This document shows, in pieces, positions 12,926-25,430 of a stretch of 64,000 nt of DNA. The position numbers and the translations under genes were made by a program. Numbering within the stretch: position 1 is the stretch's first letter; every line of letters starts with the position of its first letter. The DNA is from Mucor racemosus (taxonomy: Eukaryota; Mucoromycota; Mucoromycetes; Mucorales; Mucoraceae): contig JAPEHQ010000003.1 of NCBI GenBank assembly GCA_027405735.1, positions 1,860,001 through 1,924,000 of the forward strand, read 5' to 3'. The notes below the pieces were generated by a model. It did not search any database, was not told the DNA's origin, and saw nothing but the letters and a program-made list of their open reading frames with translations.

Positions 12926-14728
12926 ATCAGAATTACAATATTTCAAAAATAGAAGACCTTTGACAGATCTAGAAAGTTTTATTGTTCCGCAACTGATTCC
13001 TGCCTGAAATGTCAAAAAGATCGATAAAAATAATCTTGTCAAAATATTCCACTTTTTATTAACAATACTGTACATCCAGAGTGTGGAATGTATGGGGATA
13101 TTCACGGAAAAAAATATGAAAATAGTAAAAGTCAACTAGATAAATGTAGGTTTTTATTATCACGTTAACTGAAGCGTATTAAACTGAAGAACTCTACTTT
13201 GATCTTTGACAGATAGTAAATGTTCCACTTTATATAGTTTTTCTATGGATAAATGTTATAATGTTAGTATCCCTTGGTATCTATGTGGATTATCAATGAT
13301 GCATCAGACCAAGTCATTAACACCTTCATTGTAGTGTTGAATGCTGCTATTATCATCTCAGCAGATAGCTAGTCGTGCACTAAAATATGATCATAGTCTA
13401 TTATAGTGGTGTATTTATTCACTTTATCCAAATACACTAATTAGTCTTTTACTATTAAATGTAAAATCCTTTATTTCGGTTATGTATCGAAAGGTAAATC
13501 GTATGAAATTAATGAAATGGAAACGTGTCGTGTTTTTATAAGCTTATAATAGAGAGGGTTGATATACTAATTGGTGGAGGATAAGTGTATTAAATGTACA
13601 TAGTAATATAATTAGAATGAGCATATAGATATTGTGTGGATATATCGGAATCATGCTTCTATGATTCCATAGTAGCATAATGATAGACGCATGAAATATG
13701 ATCTTGTTTGATTTGCATGTTGAACATTATCATGGTTTGACAGATGTTCTAAATTGATAATTCCGTAATTCCCAATTTTGATAGAAGATCAGTTTGTGTT
13801 TAGCATGAATTAGCATAATTCATATCTCGTTATATATTATGGTATTAAATCTATTCACATCTGCAATGCTATAAGTTTAATATCAGATGAAATTGGAAAT
13901 CAAAAGTGGACATAATATTATTGTTGTAAATGTATTTAATAAATAATAAAGAAAGATGAGTACATGAGAATTGGTCAATCTTTATTAAATATAAAAACGA
14001 GATAGGGAAATCAAATGAAGGGTGAATGCCTGCTGCTATTTATATTTGATTTAAGAATTGCTTACGCACCTCTCTAGAACGGTGTTCTCATACTAAATTT
14101 TATTGTCAATCCTCACTTATGCTAATGTAATTATATTCATATATACTGTAGATAATCAGTCTAAAGCCTTTACTTGTTCTTAGTAGCATTAATTATTAAT
14201 ATTCTTTATTTCTATCTTTCGTTGTAAGTCTAGATTATCAGAACTTAGCTTATGTGATTATCAGGGTGATCATTTACAGTATTTATATAACATGTATGCT
14301 AGATATGTTAAGGCATAGTCTATTGCCATGTTTAAACTGTAATTGCAGGTACATTTCTACAGTATATGCAAATACAACAAGGATATATATACTGTTGCAA
14401 TACGAGATCATTTCACTACAGCGAAACTGATATATCAGAAGTTTACCCAGATGTAGAAATTCAGGAACAACTATTGAAATCCAACATGGCATAACATTTA
14501 GTAACTCATACTAAATGTCATACATAACCATTAGCATTAACAGCGACTATCAGGAACCTTCAGGAACACTTGGCAACAATGAAACATAAGCAATCCTACA
14601 TCTTATCCAAATGATACAATCACAGATTCCCAATTCCACAAATTTCATTGTATATGATTTGTTCCCAAATTATATCAAGTACCTCAATGCCCGGCAATTC
14701 ATTAATAATATTAATGATCATATAACTA
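12926..14728. other. Repeat-derived intergenic DNA
   Basis: No gene recognised. Positions about 13612-13800 match, with roughly 20 percent divergence by eye, positions 38921-39085 inside the 660-bp insertion that splits the LINE ORF2, so this is an older copy of that element. Confidence 0.5.
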
Positions 14729-15226
14729 CAGTCGTGATTCGATTTAGTGGAATTGTTGGGAGGGAGAAAAGTGTCCACTAAATCGAATTTTCCACTAAAT
14801 CGAATAAATCATTTTCCGTAATATTGGATCAAAAAATGAGAATAAAAAGGCGTTACTAGTTTATAGTATTAAATAATATTCTTAATAATAAAGGCTTTTC
14901 ATATGCAAGCAACTGAATTGAACAGTGGATAACAAGAAACTTAATAAAAAACTGAGGTAAACTAGGCACGTGATTTGGTTACTCTCCATATTTCTTCTAA
15001 TTTCATGGCTACCAGATCAAGCTATTGCTGGCTAAATACAGTTTTATCCAATAATATTTATATATTACTAATTTAGTGGACTGGTAGAAACGAAATTGTC
15101 CACTATCCACTGAATCGATTCAGTGGATTTAGGCAGTAAAATTATTAAAAAAAAACGGGAGATTTCAAACTGTCCATTAAATCGAAAATCCGTTATTTAT
15201 GAGTCCACTAAATCGAATCACGACTG
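14729..15226. mobile_element. Pogo/Tc1-type MITE with TA target duplication
   Basis: This 498-bp element is bounded by terminal inverted repeats beginning CAGTCGTGATTCGATTTAGT, continuing to about 23 bp, with the exact complement at the right end. It is flanked on both sides by TA (14727-14728 and 15227-15228). The same 'ccactaaatcgaa' words recur inward as subterminal repeats (near 14780-14806 and 15090-15130). There is no open frame of note, so it must be mobilised in trans. TA duplication and CAGT ends place it with the IS630-Tc1-mariner/pogo superfamily. Confidence 0.85.
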
Positions 15227-15909
15227 TATTTAGAAAACATATAAATACAAAGCATCAATGAATTAATAAAATATATCTTTTAGCAGAGTATTTTTATATT
15301 AGTATCTTTTGATATAACAGGACCTGTGCTGCACGAGATGATTTTGTTGTGCCCAAGTGGACTGCACACTATAGCCTGAGCTGTTGCGCTCACTGAATAA
15401 TGGCTAAAAAGATAACAAGGTGCACATGGGTACAACAAAAGAAACTGAACACGAGCATAACAAAAAGCCTGTATGTATAGAATTATAGATTCTATCCGTG
15501 TGCATGACATTAACCCTATGTGTGCATAATAGTGGAATTGCCCATAAGCGTATAATTATTCCTATTTGCGCATAACGATAAAATCTGACTATGAGCATAA
15601 TGATGAGCTGATCGTATGGGCACAAATTGGTTTGCACATGAACATCGTGCCGTTCTCAAAATTCCATTGCATTTTTTTACTGGAATGGGTTTTTAAATTA
15701 CATTTATTTTTATTAATATAGATTATAGACAATAATACAATTTAATACGTTGTTTATATAGAACAATACAGGCAAGAGCCAACATATTTACTATTATTAT
15801 CATTATTTGTAAATATGACTATAGCTATAATGTTTGCAGTAACAATGGTTTTCGCTCGAACATAAACTTAAATAACACTTATTACTTAAATTTATATGTA
15901 CGCCAAATA

Positions 15910-17545
15910 CAGTGAGTCGCAAAACCCTTTCAATGATTTGGAAATTTGAATAAAAATAACCATAACTTTCTCAGTTTCAATCGGAGATACACTAAATTTC
16001 TATTTTAAGTAATTCAAACGTTTTTAAATTATTTTCAAAAAGTCCGATTTAATTAATTAAAGTTCCGCAAAAACTATGCAAGTTTAAAAAAAGGTACATC
16101 ATTGAAAGGGTTTTGCACGCACAGGCTTAAAATTACAAATTTGTAACCCCTAACTTGTACATTAACGCTGGATATCTTATAAAACAGAGAAATATGCGGA
16201 AAATATATGAGATGTTTTTCAACTTTTACCCTGCCTTTTTTACTAATAGTTTCAAGCAAAATCATCAAGATGAAAACTGTATCGGATGCCAAACGTAATG
16301 ACGTTATCTCTCTGTTAAATTCAGGCCATACCGTATCGGAAATTGCTCGTCATGTAGCTGTTAGTAAAGCCACAGTATGTCGTATTGGAAAAAAGGCCTG
16401 TCCTGACCGAGAAAAACTTAAAGGAGACCGACCATCTAAGCTGACTACTGCGGATAAGAGATATTGTGTCCATAAAATCACCAAAGGTGGCTTGGATAAT
16501 GCGGTACAAGCCAAAAAAGAGCTTCATCGTAATGTACACGTTAATGGCAGTGCGAATACTGTACTAGGGCTCTTCGGGATAATGGTTTAGGCGCATTACC
16601 TAAGATAAAAAAGCCAGAAATTAGTGATGAAAATGCAAAGGATCGCCTCCGCTGATGTAAAAACAGAATTGATTGGACTTTGGATGACTGAAAGCGTGTT
16701 ATATCTACTGATGAGGCTAGAATTAATTGTTTTAACTCGTATGATCGAATTTGGTGCTGGAAAAGAGACAGCGAGGAGATAAAACCTAAGAATACCAAAA
16801 AACAAGAAAAAATGGAGATGGTCGTATCATGATTTGGAGCTCTATTTCTTGGTCTGGTGTCGTTTGGTTGTCCAAGGTCGAAGGTAATCTGAACTCCAAC
16901 CTATACAGAACTATTATCGATGATGATTTGGAGAAATCCATTGACGATATGTGTCAAAAATTGAAGTTGCGTCGTAATTAGGTTATCCTTCAACAAGACA
17001 ACGATTCTAAGCACACCTCTAATTTAATGAAAGAAGACTTCAAAACAAAAAAATATGAAGTAATGTCATGGCCAGCGCAATTTCCAGACCTTAATCCCAT
17101 TGAAAATATGTGGAGATTATTGAAAATCCGCCTAAACGAATACGATACATCCCCAAAAGGGATGAATGATATTTGGGACAGAACTCAAGAGATTTGGTAT
17201 GACAACATAACAGTTGGGGAATATCAAAAAGTTATTTCGAGTATGCCTCATTGTGTAAAAGCTTGTATTAAAGCAAAAAGTTACGGTATTGATTATTGAC
17301 TGCATTTAAATAAGCTTCAATTTTTTTTTGATAATGCGTGCAAAACCCTTTCAATGATGTACCTTTTTTTAAACTTGCATAGTTTTGCGGAACTTTAATT
17401 AATGAGATCGGACTTTTTGAAAATAATTTAAAAACGTTTGAATTACTTAAAATAAAAATTTAGTGTATCTCCGATTGAAACTGAGAAAGTTATGGTTATT
17501 TTTATTCAAATTTCCAAATCATTGAAAGGGTTTTGCGACTCACTG
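15910..17545 (+). mobile_element. Tc1-family (DD34E) DNA transposon, copy 1
   Basis: The 1636-bp element starts CAGTGAGTCGC and ends with its complement, flanked by TA at 15908-15909 and 17546-17547. The terminal inverted repeats are about 211 bp (15910-16121 and 17335-17545). Each arm carries the word GCAAAACCCTTTCAATGAT at its outer end and again, in opposite orientation, at its inner end. The interior holds a broken transposase gene. It sits in a family-B repeat, whose empty site can be read in the other B copies. Copies at 23042-24676 and 25431-27066 are nearly identical. Confidence 0.95.
16270..17299 (+). pseudogene. Tc1 transposase pseudogene (copy 1)
   Basis: The N-terminal part starts with MKTVSDAKRNDVISLLNSG and a helix-turn-helix (SEIARHVAVSKATVCRI). 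A one-base frameshift near 16561-16570 follows. In the next frame there are stop codons TGA at 16653 and TGA at 16689, another frameshift in the A run near 16805, and TAG at 16979. The catalytic triad is recognisable: Asp in ISTDEA, Asp in LQQDN, Glu in NPIENMW, with 34 residues between the last two. All three stops sit where family members have tryptophan. The gene cannot make active transposase. Confidence 0.9.
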
Positions 17546-18956
17546 TATAAGATTATATATGTTACTTTATTGCTCATAAAATTTAAACAAATTGACCTTC
17601 TTTAAACCTACTATTTTAGTTTACGATTGCAGCTATAAAAAGATTTGTTTTCAAGTAAAACTACGATCAATACTATGGTTATTAGGCAAGGCATTAGATT
17701 ATTCTTTTTTTTTTGTTTCTATTATGTCATTTGAAATTTTATCACTTTTCTGGAACATATCTTGAATTTGTAGCCAGTTCTAGCTTTTCATTGAATAGTT
17801 ATAAATATCATTGCCTTCGATTTGATATTTTAATCAAGAAATACGTCCAACAGTACAATAGTAAATAATGATATTTAATCTTAGAATGCAGTTAAATGAA
17901 AATATTAGTCTCTAATATAACGACTCCTACCTATATTAAAAACATTAGTCCCTTATGTTAGAATGCGTATTCAGATAAAAGAAAAGAATATCAGCTTGAT
18001 AGCCTGATATGCCTTAGTAAATAATATCCTTGAAATAATATGGAAACAAAAAAAGAGAAAAAACACACATAGAAAAGGATTTTCAAGGCTTTATATTATT
18101 TAGCACAATTAAAACCCTGCTAAATTGTTCATTTCAGCCAATGTAAAAGCAGCATTACAGCGTGTCAACCCATAAACTAAACAAAGTAGGTAATATCTGT
18201 TATCATAGAAACATGCATTTTCTACCAGAAAAACCGGCTGCCATATCATAGATTTATTAAAAAAGTACAAAAGCGAGCCCGTAGAGCAACGCCGTAATTG
18301 AGCATAGCAAGATTCAACGGCTAAGTCTCTTATACTATGATATATCCAAATTTTAAATAAAGAGTATTTTTTTTTTGTTCGACTTTTCTTGAATTTAACC
18401 ACGTACAATTTGAAAATTCAGTTTTTGTAGCGGACATTTTTGGAAACTCATTTTATCCTTACCAACACTCATGATTTTGATCAAAAAACGGAAAAATCAA
18501 ATTTTGATGCCAAAATCGACGTTTAAATATACTACATTGTGAGAGAAAATTGTAGCCATGACTAATACACATTTTATAAAAACTTAATATTAAATGTTAA
18601 GTAATGAAAATTTCTACTTTTGCCCCAAAAACGGAATTTTGGTTAAAGGATTTTCATGTAATACTTTGCAATAAAAATGTTGGTTATTTTTTATTGATCA
18701 AATAAAGCGCTTAATTTTGTATATGTGTGTATTTTTTGTTTTTATAATTGGTAGTATAATTAACTTTAAATTTGCAAAATCAGAAAAAAAAAATTTAAAA
18801 ATGTCAAAATTGATGATCTGGACAAAAATAATTTTCTAAATTAATATTCCGCTTATAAGCCTTGTAAGACTTAAAAATAAGAGATTTTATAATACTTGAG
18901 AACTTTTCAAGAATTCACGATGCTGTACCCACTTGATTCAAGCTTATTAATGTAAA

Positions 18957-19285
18957 TATTTATACAAACATTAAAGCGCGTTTAGAGCATCATTGAAACA
19001 AGGCAACTTACAAGCTCTGCAAGCGCGGATAAAGTATCATTGATCCTCCATTTCAATCCATACATAGCTTAATATCAAACAGATCTAATGGTTCAATAAT
19101 GCCTTAAATGACATCTTAGGATCTTAATGTGAAATTAATATAAAAGGCTATACCTCTATATTTAAATTTACAGCATTTTGTTTTTATTATACAGTTGAAG
19201 AACTGATTTATTATTGCTGATTCTCTTTTAATTGTAATCTTTTTTGATAATAATTATTAAACCTAATAATATAGGACAGCAAATA
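18957..19285 (+). repeat. Truncated LTR of family C
   Basis: About 330 bp matching the distal part of the LTRs at 27095-27636, 56579-57116 and (minus) 32513-33031, from the GTTTAGAGCATCATTGAAAC block to the end, a GACA terminus. It abuts B copy 1 on the left, so its 5' third is lost. Confidence 0.7.
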
Positions 19286-19309
19286 CAACTACCAAAATTA
19301 ATAAGTAAA

Positions 19310-21345
19310 CGTCCTGTTCATGCATAATAAATGTTTTAGTGGAATGTGTTTTACATTTATTTCTAAAGAAATTTAGATTTCAAATATTGGCTTAAGTAGC
19401 TGTAAGCAAATAAATATAAAAAAAAGCCAGAAACTAGAAAAACTTTGTTTCTTGAATAAACTGATCTCCTAATCATCCTCAGTAAATAGCCAACGCATTT
19501 TATACAACGTTATCTACTAGATGATTTTTAAATCTTCAAAAAATATAAATTTTTCATCGAGTTATAGATAAATTAAGATTTGATGAAAGATAGTTGACTT
19601 AAATAATGCAAAGCTGTGGTGCACAAAATATCTGTATTTATGAAACAATCTGAGAGCAAAATGTTTTATTTGAAACCGTAAACTAATGCAGGATTGGACG
19701 AGCTACAAAAACCATTTAATGGTCAGGTAGCTGTAAATATACAGTTTTTTGTCAAATATTGGAAATATTTCCTAATTTCCAGTATTTTTGACACATTTAA
19801 AGCTTAAAAATAGACTACAGGTTAAAGCGCGCGATTTCATTTAAAGTCCGAGAGTGTCGATTTTTGAAACAAGGCATTAAATTTTTTTTTCGAGATTTTG
19901 ATAGAACGATGTGATTGGCCAAATTATAGCCCAACAAAATTGACGCTCTTTTAAATTTCAAGCAATATTAGTGGCTCCCGTCATTTGAACCATTTTGTGA
20001 GGATGTTTTTCGATGTTATATCTGTCATTACTCGATGGAAAATGCAGCTACAATTAAGAAAAAAGGTGGAAATGAAAACGGCGCATTTTGCGCACATTAC
20101 AGTACCAAAAAAACAGAAATGCAAATGCTTTAATACTTCGTTTTGGAGTAATTAAAATCATTAGTCATTTAGTCAATTTTTATAAATCTTGATATAATGC
20201 ATCATTACTCTATCAAAATTGTAGCTAGAATCCAGTAAAATAATGCAAATAAACAAGAAAATGCTGCACATTTTGTATTTTTAAAAATAAAGATTTACAA
20301 GTGTCGTCATGTTTCAATTTTAATTAATAAAAATGATTAATCATCTACCTAATTTTTAAAGATTTCTGTATGATGTATTGTTACTCGATCACAAATGCGC
20401 TTATGATAAAGCTGCACATTTGCATCAAAGTGAGGCATTATAAAATACAGCTTGAAAAAAGACATAATGCTGTTTATTGAAACTTTGCGAATGACCAATT
20501 ATTTGACAAATTTGGCATCATTTCTGGTAGTTGCAAATGTGAAACGCTTTTACCAGGCTTTTGAATGTAATGTAACTACTTTTTCAATATGCATACTTAA
20601 TTTGGTGTATAATAATGGTTTGTGAATTATATGTAATTGGTAGAGATATCAATAAATCAAAAGTAAATAATTTTATATTTTTGAACATTACTGTATATGA
20701 TGTGACAAAGGCAATTTCCAAGTAAAAATTAAGAGAAATGGATACGTGATAATAATAATGGCATTAGGATTATGTATTTTCTGCGAGTATATATTCTTTT
20801 AGAGAGAATGTTTTTCAATGAGTCAAATATGTGACACTTTGGATTATTGCCATTATATAGAGGATAAAATAGATATAATATCTTTGTTGATAATTCCTTG
20901 AGTTCTGTTGACCCTCGATAAAAGTTTTGCTCTGTATAACACAGCATCGAGTCAGGGTACTTATTCTTAAGCCTGGACTTTTGAGATATAATTCTTGAGG
21001 ATTATTTGTATTTAGATCTTTACGTATAGATCTCTTAGTTTTAAGTTGATACCGATTCGAGATTGTTACATAGTAGTGATACAGTATTCATTTATTCTAA
21101 AGACGTATTTGGACATATCAATTACTATGATAGTTTGATAGTTTATTTTTGTATTATGACGAAGAAGAACGTTATATGTATATCAATATTTTGAATGTAT
21201 CTACGTATTATAAAAACTGTTTATTTAGCTTTACTGTATACATGGACTGAAACCGTCATGTGTTCCATTAGCTTTATTTTGTATGTGCTTGCTGCTGTTA
21301 TTAACTGTAAAGGGAGATGGTTCAATATAGATTTACATACAGGCT
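19310..21345 (+). repeat. Repeat family E, copy 1 (inverted partner at 29265-31290)
   Basis: Positions about 19530-21340 are almost identical to the reverse complement of 29265-31095; the outer 200 bp (19310-19530 against 31095-31290) is clearly diverged. A 72-codon frame at 20729-20947 (minus) and its partner at 29658-29876 (plus) have identical translations, which reflects recent duplication rather than a gene. No transposase or RT motif was seen. Confidence 0.8.
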
Positions 21346-22167
21346 ACCTAGAATTTTTTTTGAAAGTAATCAATTAGTTTAAAGAGAATAAGAGCGAGGG
21401 ACTATTTTAACATCGTCAATTAATTCACGTGTTATATGCTTAAGGTACTGACTAAATATTGAGCTGGATTATGTAATATGTAATACTAATAATAAGCGCA
21501 GAAGGTGTGGTTTATCGTAAGTTCTTGATAGGTTATGTGGACATGATCATTAGAGTTAGGAACTGTAAGGAATGATGCATATCAACTTTATTTCAATTAT
21601 GGAATAAGGTGGAGTGATTATATTATATATTATATTTAGTTTAAGATGATGTGATACTATTTCAGCTGAGCCAATGTAAATCTTTATCTGCAATTCACAT
21701 TGATTTTTTCTGTTATAAAGAATATTCCCCTGTTTAATCAATCATCAAAGAATATTCTATCTACTTAACTTTGCCTTCTCCTTGTCGGAACTGGTTCTGG
21801 TCAAATCTATTCCCATCAAAACCTCATACAATTGGTCTTCCAACTTATCAAATAAAGGTTTAACTATCGAATGTTATACTCTATATCCGCGCTCCTAAAA
21901 CATATAAACACCTGCTCCTTATAATCATAGTTTGACAGCTTCATCCTTTTTTCTTATACATATACTCAAATAAATATATCTGGTTCTAATTGTATTTTAG
22001 CTGGTTGTTATCTTATGTATATACAGTATATATATAAACAAGTACAGTAGGTTCAAAAAGCATAATAATAGTTACAGTAAGTGTAATCATTGCTACTAAA
22101 TTGCATAATTTGATATGCAGAAAACTCTTGAAGCATTTACTCTTTTTTTTTTGGCAATGCTACAAAT
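21346..22167. other. Intergenic, no gene recognised
   Basis: AT-rich sequence without supported genes. The stretch from 21366 to 21435 (containing GCGAGGGACTATTTTAA) recurs at 27637-27705, directly after an LTR. Confidence 0.45.
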
Positions 22168-22472
22168 CATCGTTCAATATGACTGAATTTTAATGAATCA
22201 GTGAAAATACAACTGGTAAAAAACTGATACCCAATGTACATCGAGGTCAAGGTTGATAAAAGATGCATTCATTGTGCAGTGGAAATCGCAACATTTTGAT
22301 GGATAGAAATTACAGGACCAAGATGTTGTGTTTGCCTCAGGATTTTTAAAAGGGGTTAAAAGGATACTTCATCAGACTTACTTAGATGTTAAATACTCAT
22401 TATATGCTATTAGTATCATCTTGTTTTTTATTTAATTGCTGTATTATTAAAAATCAAGCTTTTCATAGCTTA

Positions 22473-22479
22473 TACTGTA
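22473..22479. other. Tc1/mariner excision scar TACTGTA at inversion breakpoint
   Basis: In B copy 3 the corresponding place reads ...GGCTTATAAC..., a single TA. Here it reads TA-CTG-TA, then the reversed core begins. TA plus the terminal three bases plus TA is the usual footprint of Tc1/mariner excision for elements ending in CAG/CTG. Confidence 0.7.
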
Positions 22480-23041
22480 CCAGCTTAATAGTCTGATATG
22501 CTTCATCAAACGGTGAACATATCCTTGGAATATGAAAATAAAAAGAGATAAATAACACACGTAGAAAAGGATTTTAAAGGCAGCGCAATTAAAACCCTGC
22601 TAAATTACACATTTCAGTCAATGTAAAAGCAGCATTACAGCGCATGAACTATAAACTAAACAAAATAGAGAATATCTGTTACCACAGAAACATACACTTT
22701 TCTACCAGAAAAACCGTCTGTCATATCATAGTTTCATTAAAAATTGCAAAAAGGAGCCCGTACAGCGATGCCGTGATTGAGCATAACAAGATTGAACGGC
22801 TACGTCTCTTTTACTATGGTATATCTAATAAATTTTAAATAAAAAGGCGTTTTTTTTCAACTTTTCTTATACTTAACCATGTATGGTCTGAAAATTTAGA
22901 CTTTGTAGCGGACATTTTCGGGACTCATTTTATCCTTACTAACACTCATGATTTTGATCAAAAAACAGAAAAGTCAAATTTTGATACCAAAATCAACGTT
23001 TAAATATACTACATTGTGAGAGAAAATTGTAGCCATAGATA

Positions 23042-24676
23042 CAGTGAGTCGCAAAACCCTTTCAATGATTTGGAAATTTGAATGAAAATAATCATAACTT
23101 TCTCAGTTTCAGTCGGAGATACACTAAATTTCTATTTTAAGTAATTCAAACGTTTTTAAATTATTTTCAAAAATTCCGATCTAATTAATTAAAGTTCCGC
23201 AAAAACTATGCAAGTTTAAAAAAAGGTACATCATTGAAAGGGTTTTGCACGCACAGGCTTAAAATTACAATTTTGTAACCCCTAACTTGTACATTAACGC
23301 TGGATATCTTATAAAACAGAGAAATATGCGGAAAATATATGAGATGTTTTTCAACTTTTACCCTGCCTTTTTCACTAGTAGTTTCAAGCAAAATCATCAA
23401 GATGAAAACTGTATCGGATGCCAAACGTAATGACGTTATCTCTCTGTTAAATTCAGGCCATACCGTATCGAAAATTGCTCGTCATGTAGCTGTTAGTCAA
23501 GCCACAGTATGTCGTATTGAAAAAAAGGCCTGTCCTGACCGAGAAAAACTTAAAGGAGACCGACCATCTAAGCTGACTACTGCGGATATGAGATATTGTG
23601 TCCATAAAATCACCAAAGGTGGCTTGGATAATGCGTTACAAGCCAAAAAAGAGCTTCATCGTAATGTACACGTTAATGGCAGTGCGAATATTGTACTAGG
23701 GCTCTTCGGGATAATGGTTTAGGCGCATTACCTAAGATAAAAAAGCCAGAAATCAGTGATGAAAATGCAAAGGATCGCCTCCGCTGATGTAAAAACAGAA
23801 TTGATTGGACTTTGGATGACTGAAACCGTGTTATATCTACTGATGAGGCTAGAATTAATTGTTTTAACTCGGATGATCGAATTTGGTGCTGGAAAAGAGA
23901 CAGCGAGGAGATAAAACCTAAGCATACCAAAAAACAAGAAAAATGGAGATGGTCGTATCATGATTTGGAGCTCTATTTCTTGGTCTGGTGTCGTTTGGTT
24001 GTCCAAGGTCGAAGGTAATATGAACTCCAACCCATACAGAACTATTATCGATGATGATTTGGAGAAATCCATTGACGATATGTGTCAAAAATTGAAGTTG
24101 CGTCGTAATTAGGTTATCCTTCAACAAGACAACGATTCTAAGCACACCTCTAATTTAATGAAAGAAGACTTCAAAACAAAAAAATATGAAGTAATGTCAT
24201 GGCCAGCGCAATTTCCAGACCTTAATCCCATTGAAAATATGTGGAGTTTATTGAAAATCCGCCTAAACGAATACGATACATCCCCAAAAGGGATGAATGA
24301 TATTTGGGACAGAACTCAAGAGAGTTGGTATGACAACATAACAGTTGGGGAATATCAAAAAGTTATTTCGATTATGCCTCATCGTGTAAAAGCTTGTATT
24401 AAAGCCAAAGGTTACGGTATTGATTATTGACTGCATTTAAATAAGCTTCAATTTTTTTTGATAATGCGTGCAAAACCCTTTCAATGATGTACCTTTTTTT
24501 AAACTTGCATAGTTTTTGCGGAACTTTAATTAATTAGATCGGAATTTTTGAAAATAATTTAAAAACGTTTGAATTACTTAAAATAGAAATTTAGTGTATC
24601 TCCGACTGAAACTGAGAAAGTTATGGTTATTTTCATTCAAATTTCCAAATCATTGAAAGGGTTTTGCGACTCACTG
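23042..24676 (+). mobile_element. Tc1-family DNA transposon, copy 2
   Basis: This 1635-bp element has the same ends and long inverted repeats as copy 1 and is flanked by TA (23040-23041 and 24677-24678). The unoccupied site is visible in B copy 1 near 18560-18570, confirming simple insertion into B. It differs from copies 1 and 3 by scattered substitutions (for example in the HTH and C-terminal parts), so it is a slightly different lineage. Confidence 0.95.
23402..24430 (+). pseudogene. Tc1 transposase pseudogene (copy 2)
   Basis: Same gene and same defects as copy 1: frameshift near 23695, TGA at 23785 and 23821, TAG at 24110. Near 23937 the A run is one base shorter than in copy 1. HTH, DEA, QQDN and NPIENMW motifs are recognisable. 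Confidence 0.9.
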
Positions 24677-25164
24677 TAATACACATTTTATAAAAGCTTA
24701 ATATTAAATGTTAATTAATGAAACTTCGTACTTTTGGCCCAAAAACGGTTTTTGGATTAAAGGATTTTCACGTAATAGTTTGTAATAAAAATGCTTGCTA
24801 TTTTTTATTGAGCAAATAGAGCGCTAAATTCTGTATATGTGTATATTTTTTAATTTCTTAATTGATAGTACAATTAACTCTAGATTTGCAAAACCAAAAA
24901 AAAAAATTAAAAAATGTCAAAATTGATGATCTGGACAAAAATAATGTTTAAAATTATTATTCCGCTTATAAACCTTGTAAGACTTAAAAATAAGAGATTT
25001 TATAATACTTGAGAACTTTTTCAAGAATATACGATGCTGTACCCACTTGATTCAAGCTTATTACTATAAATCTTTATACGTGTTAATATTGTGTGGTAGT
25101 TTCTTTGATGATAATATAGACTTACTTCATAATTACTGCACTGAAGGTAACTTACATTGAGGTT

Positions 25165-25385
25165 TAGCCTTACCTCTCCAGTATTATAAATATAAACATG
25201 GCCATCACTGGGACCTATTGCCACCTTTTTACCCTCTTTGTCCCAAGCCAATTTATTCAATGCTTTACCAGAAGAACCAACTTAAGTACTTACAAATGGT
25301 TCCTCGGTATTTACATTCAAATTCTATAAATTAAATTAACTTGCTCCATCTACAGTAGTATCAAACGTATTATCATCCCGCCTTA
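25165..25385 (-). pseudogene. Dynein intermediate chain C-terminal fragment carried in repeat B (copy 4)
   Basis: Minus-strand translation gives DTFDTTVDG, then LWNLNVNTEEPF, a stop codon, VGSSGKALNKLAWDKEG and AIGPSDGHVYIYNTGE. This is the last WD repeat region of cytoplasmic dynein intermediate chain, where the family has SLWNLN...ALNK.RW...GK..A.GDSDG...IYD.GE. There is no start, no promoter and one in-frame stop. Homologous pieces occur at 54018-54121 and 58914-59130, always at the same place in the B repeat, so the host gene piece travels with the element. It is not a functional dynein gene. Confidence 0.8.
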
Positions 25386-25430
25386 TGATAATGTCAATCT
25401 AAAATTAGAAACATCGCATTGTCATTGCTA

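Larger units (their letters stand above)
15316..18955 (-). repeat. Dispersed repeat family B, copy 1 (split by a Tc1 element)
   Basis: Reverse-oriented copy of the B family (compare 54005-56212 and 58541-61197, plus). It is interrupted by the Tc1 element at 15910-17545. The B sequence resumes after it at the same point as in the uninterrupted copies. It ends at about 18955, before the dynein-derived segment that other copies carry, where a truncated LTR abuts. An open frame at 18109-18408 (minus, 99 codons) lies inside; the corresponding sequence in copies 2 and 3 is full of stops. Confidence 0.75.
22480..25430. other. Inverted core segment of B copy 4
   Basis: Read in reverse complement, this segment starts next to TA with GCAATGACAATG and ends ...TTAAGCTGG before TA. 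It fits exactly between the TA sites that flank the same sequence in B copy 3 (left site near 58852, right site near 60180). The reversal is therefore precise to the TA target sites of Tc1 elements. Confidence 0.75.

Noticed and set aside
18109..18408. 99-codon minus-strand frame in B copy 1 as a gene
   Set aside because: The equivalent stretch in B copies 2 and 3 is full of stops and indels; it is repeat DNA. It may descend from a captured gene piece but I cannot name one.
20729..20947. 72-codon frame with an identical translation at 29658-29876, as a conserved gene
   Set aside because: The whole 1.8-kb surroundings are duplicated almost without change, so identity of the frame says nothing about coding.
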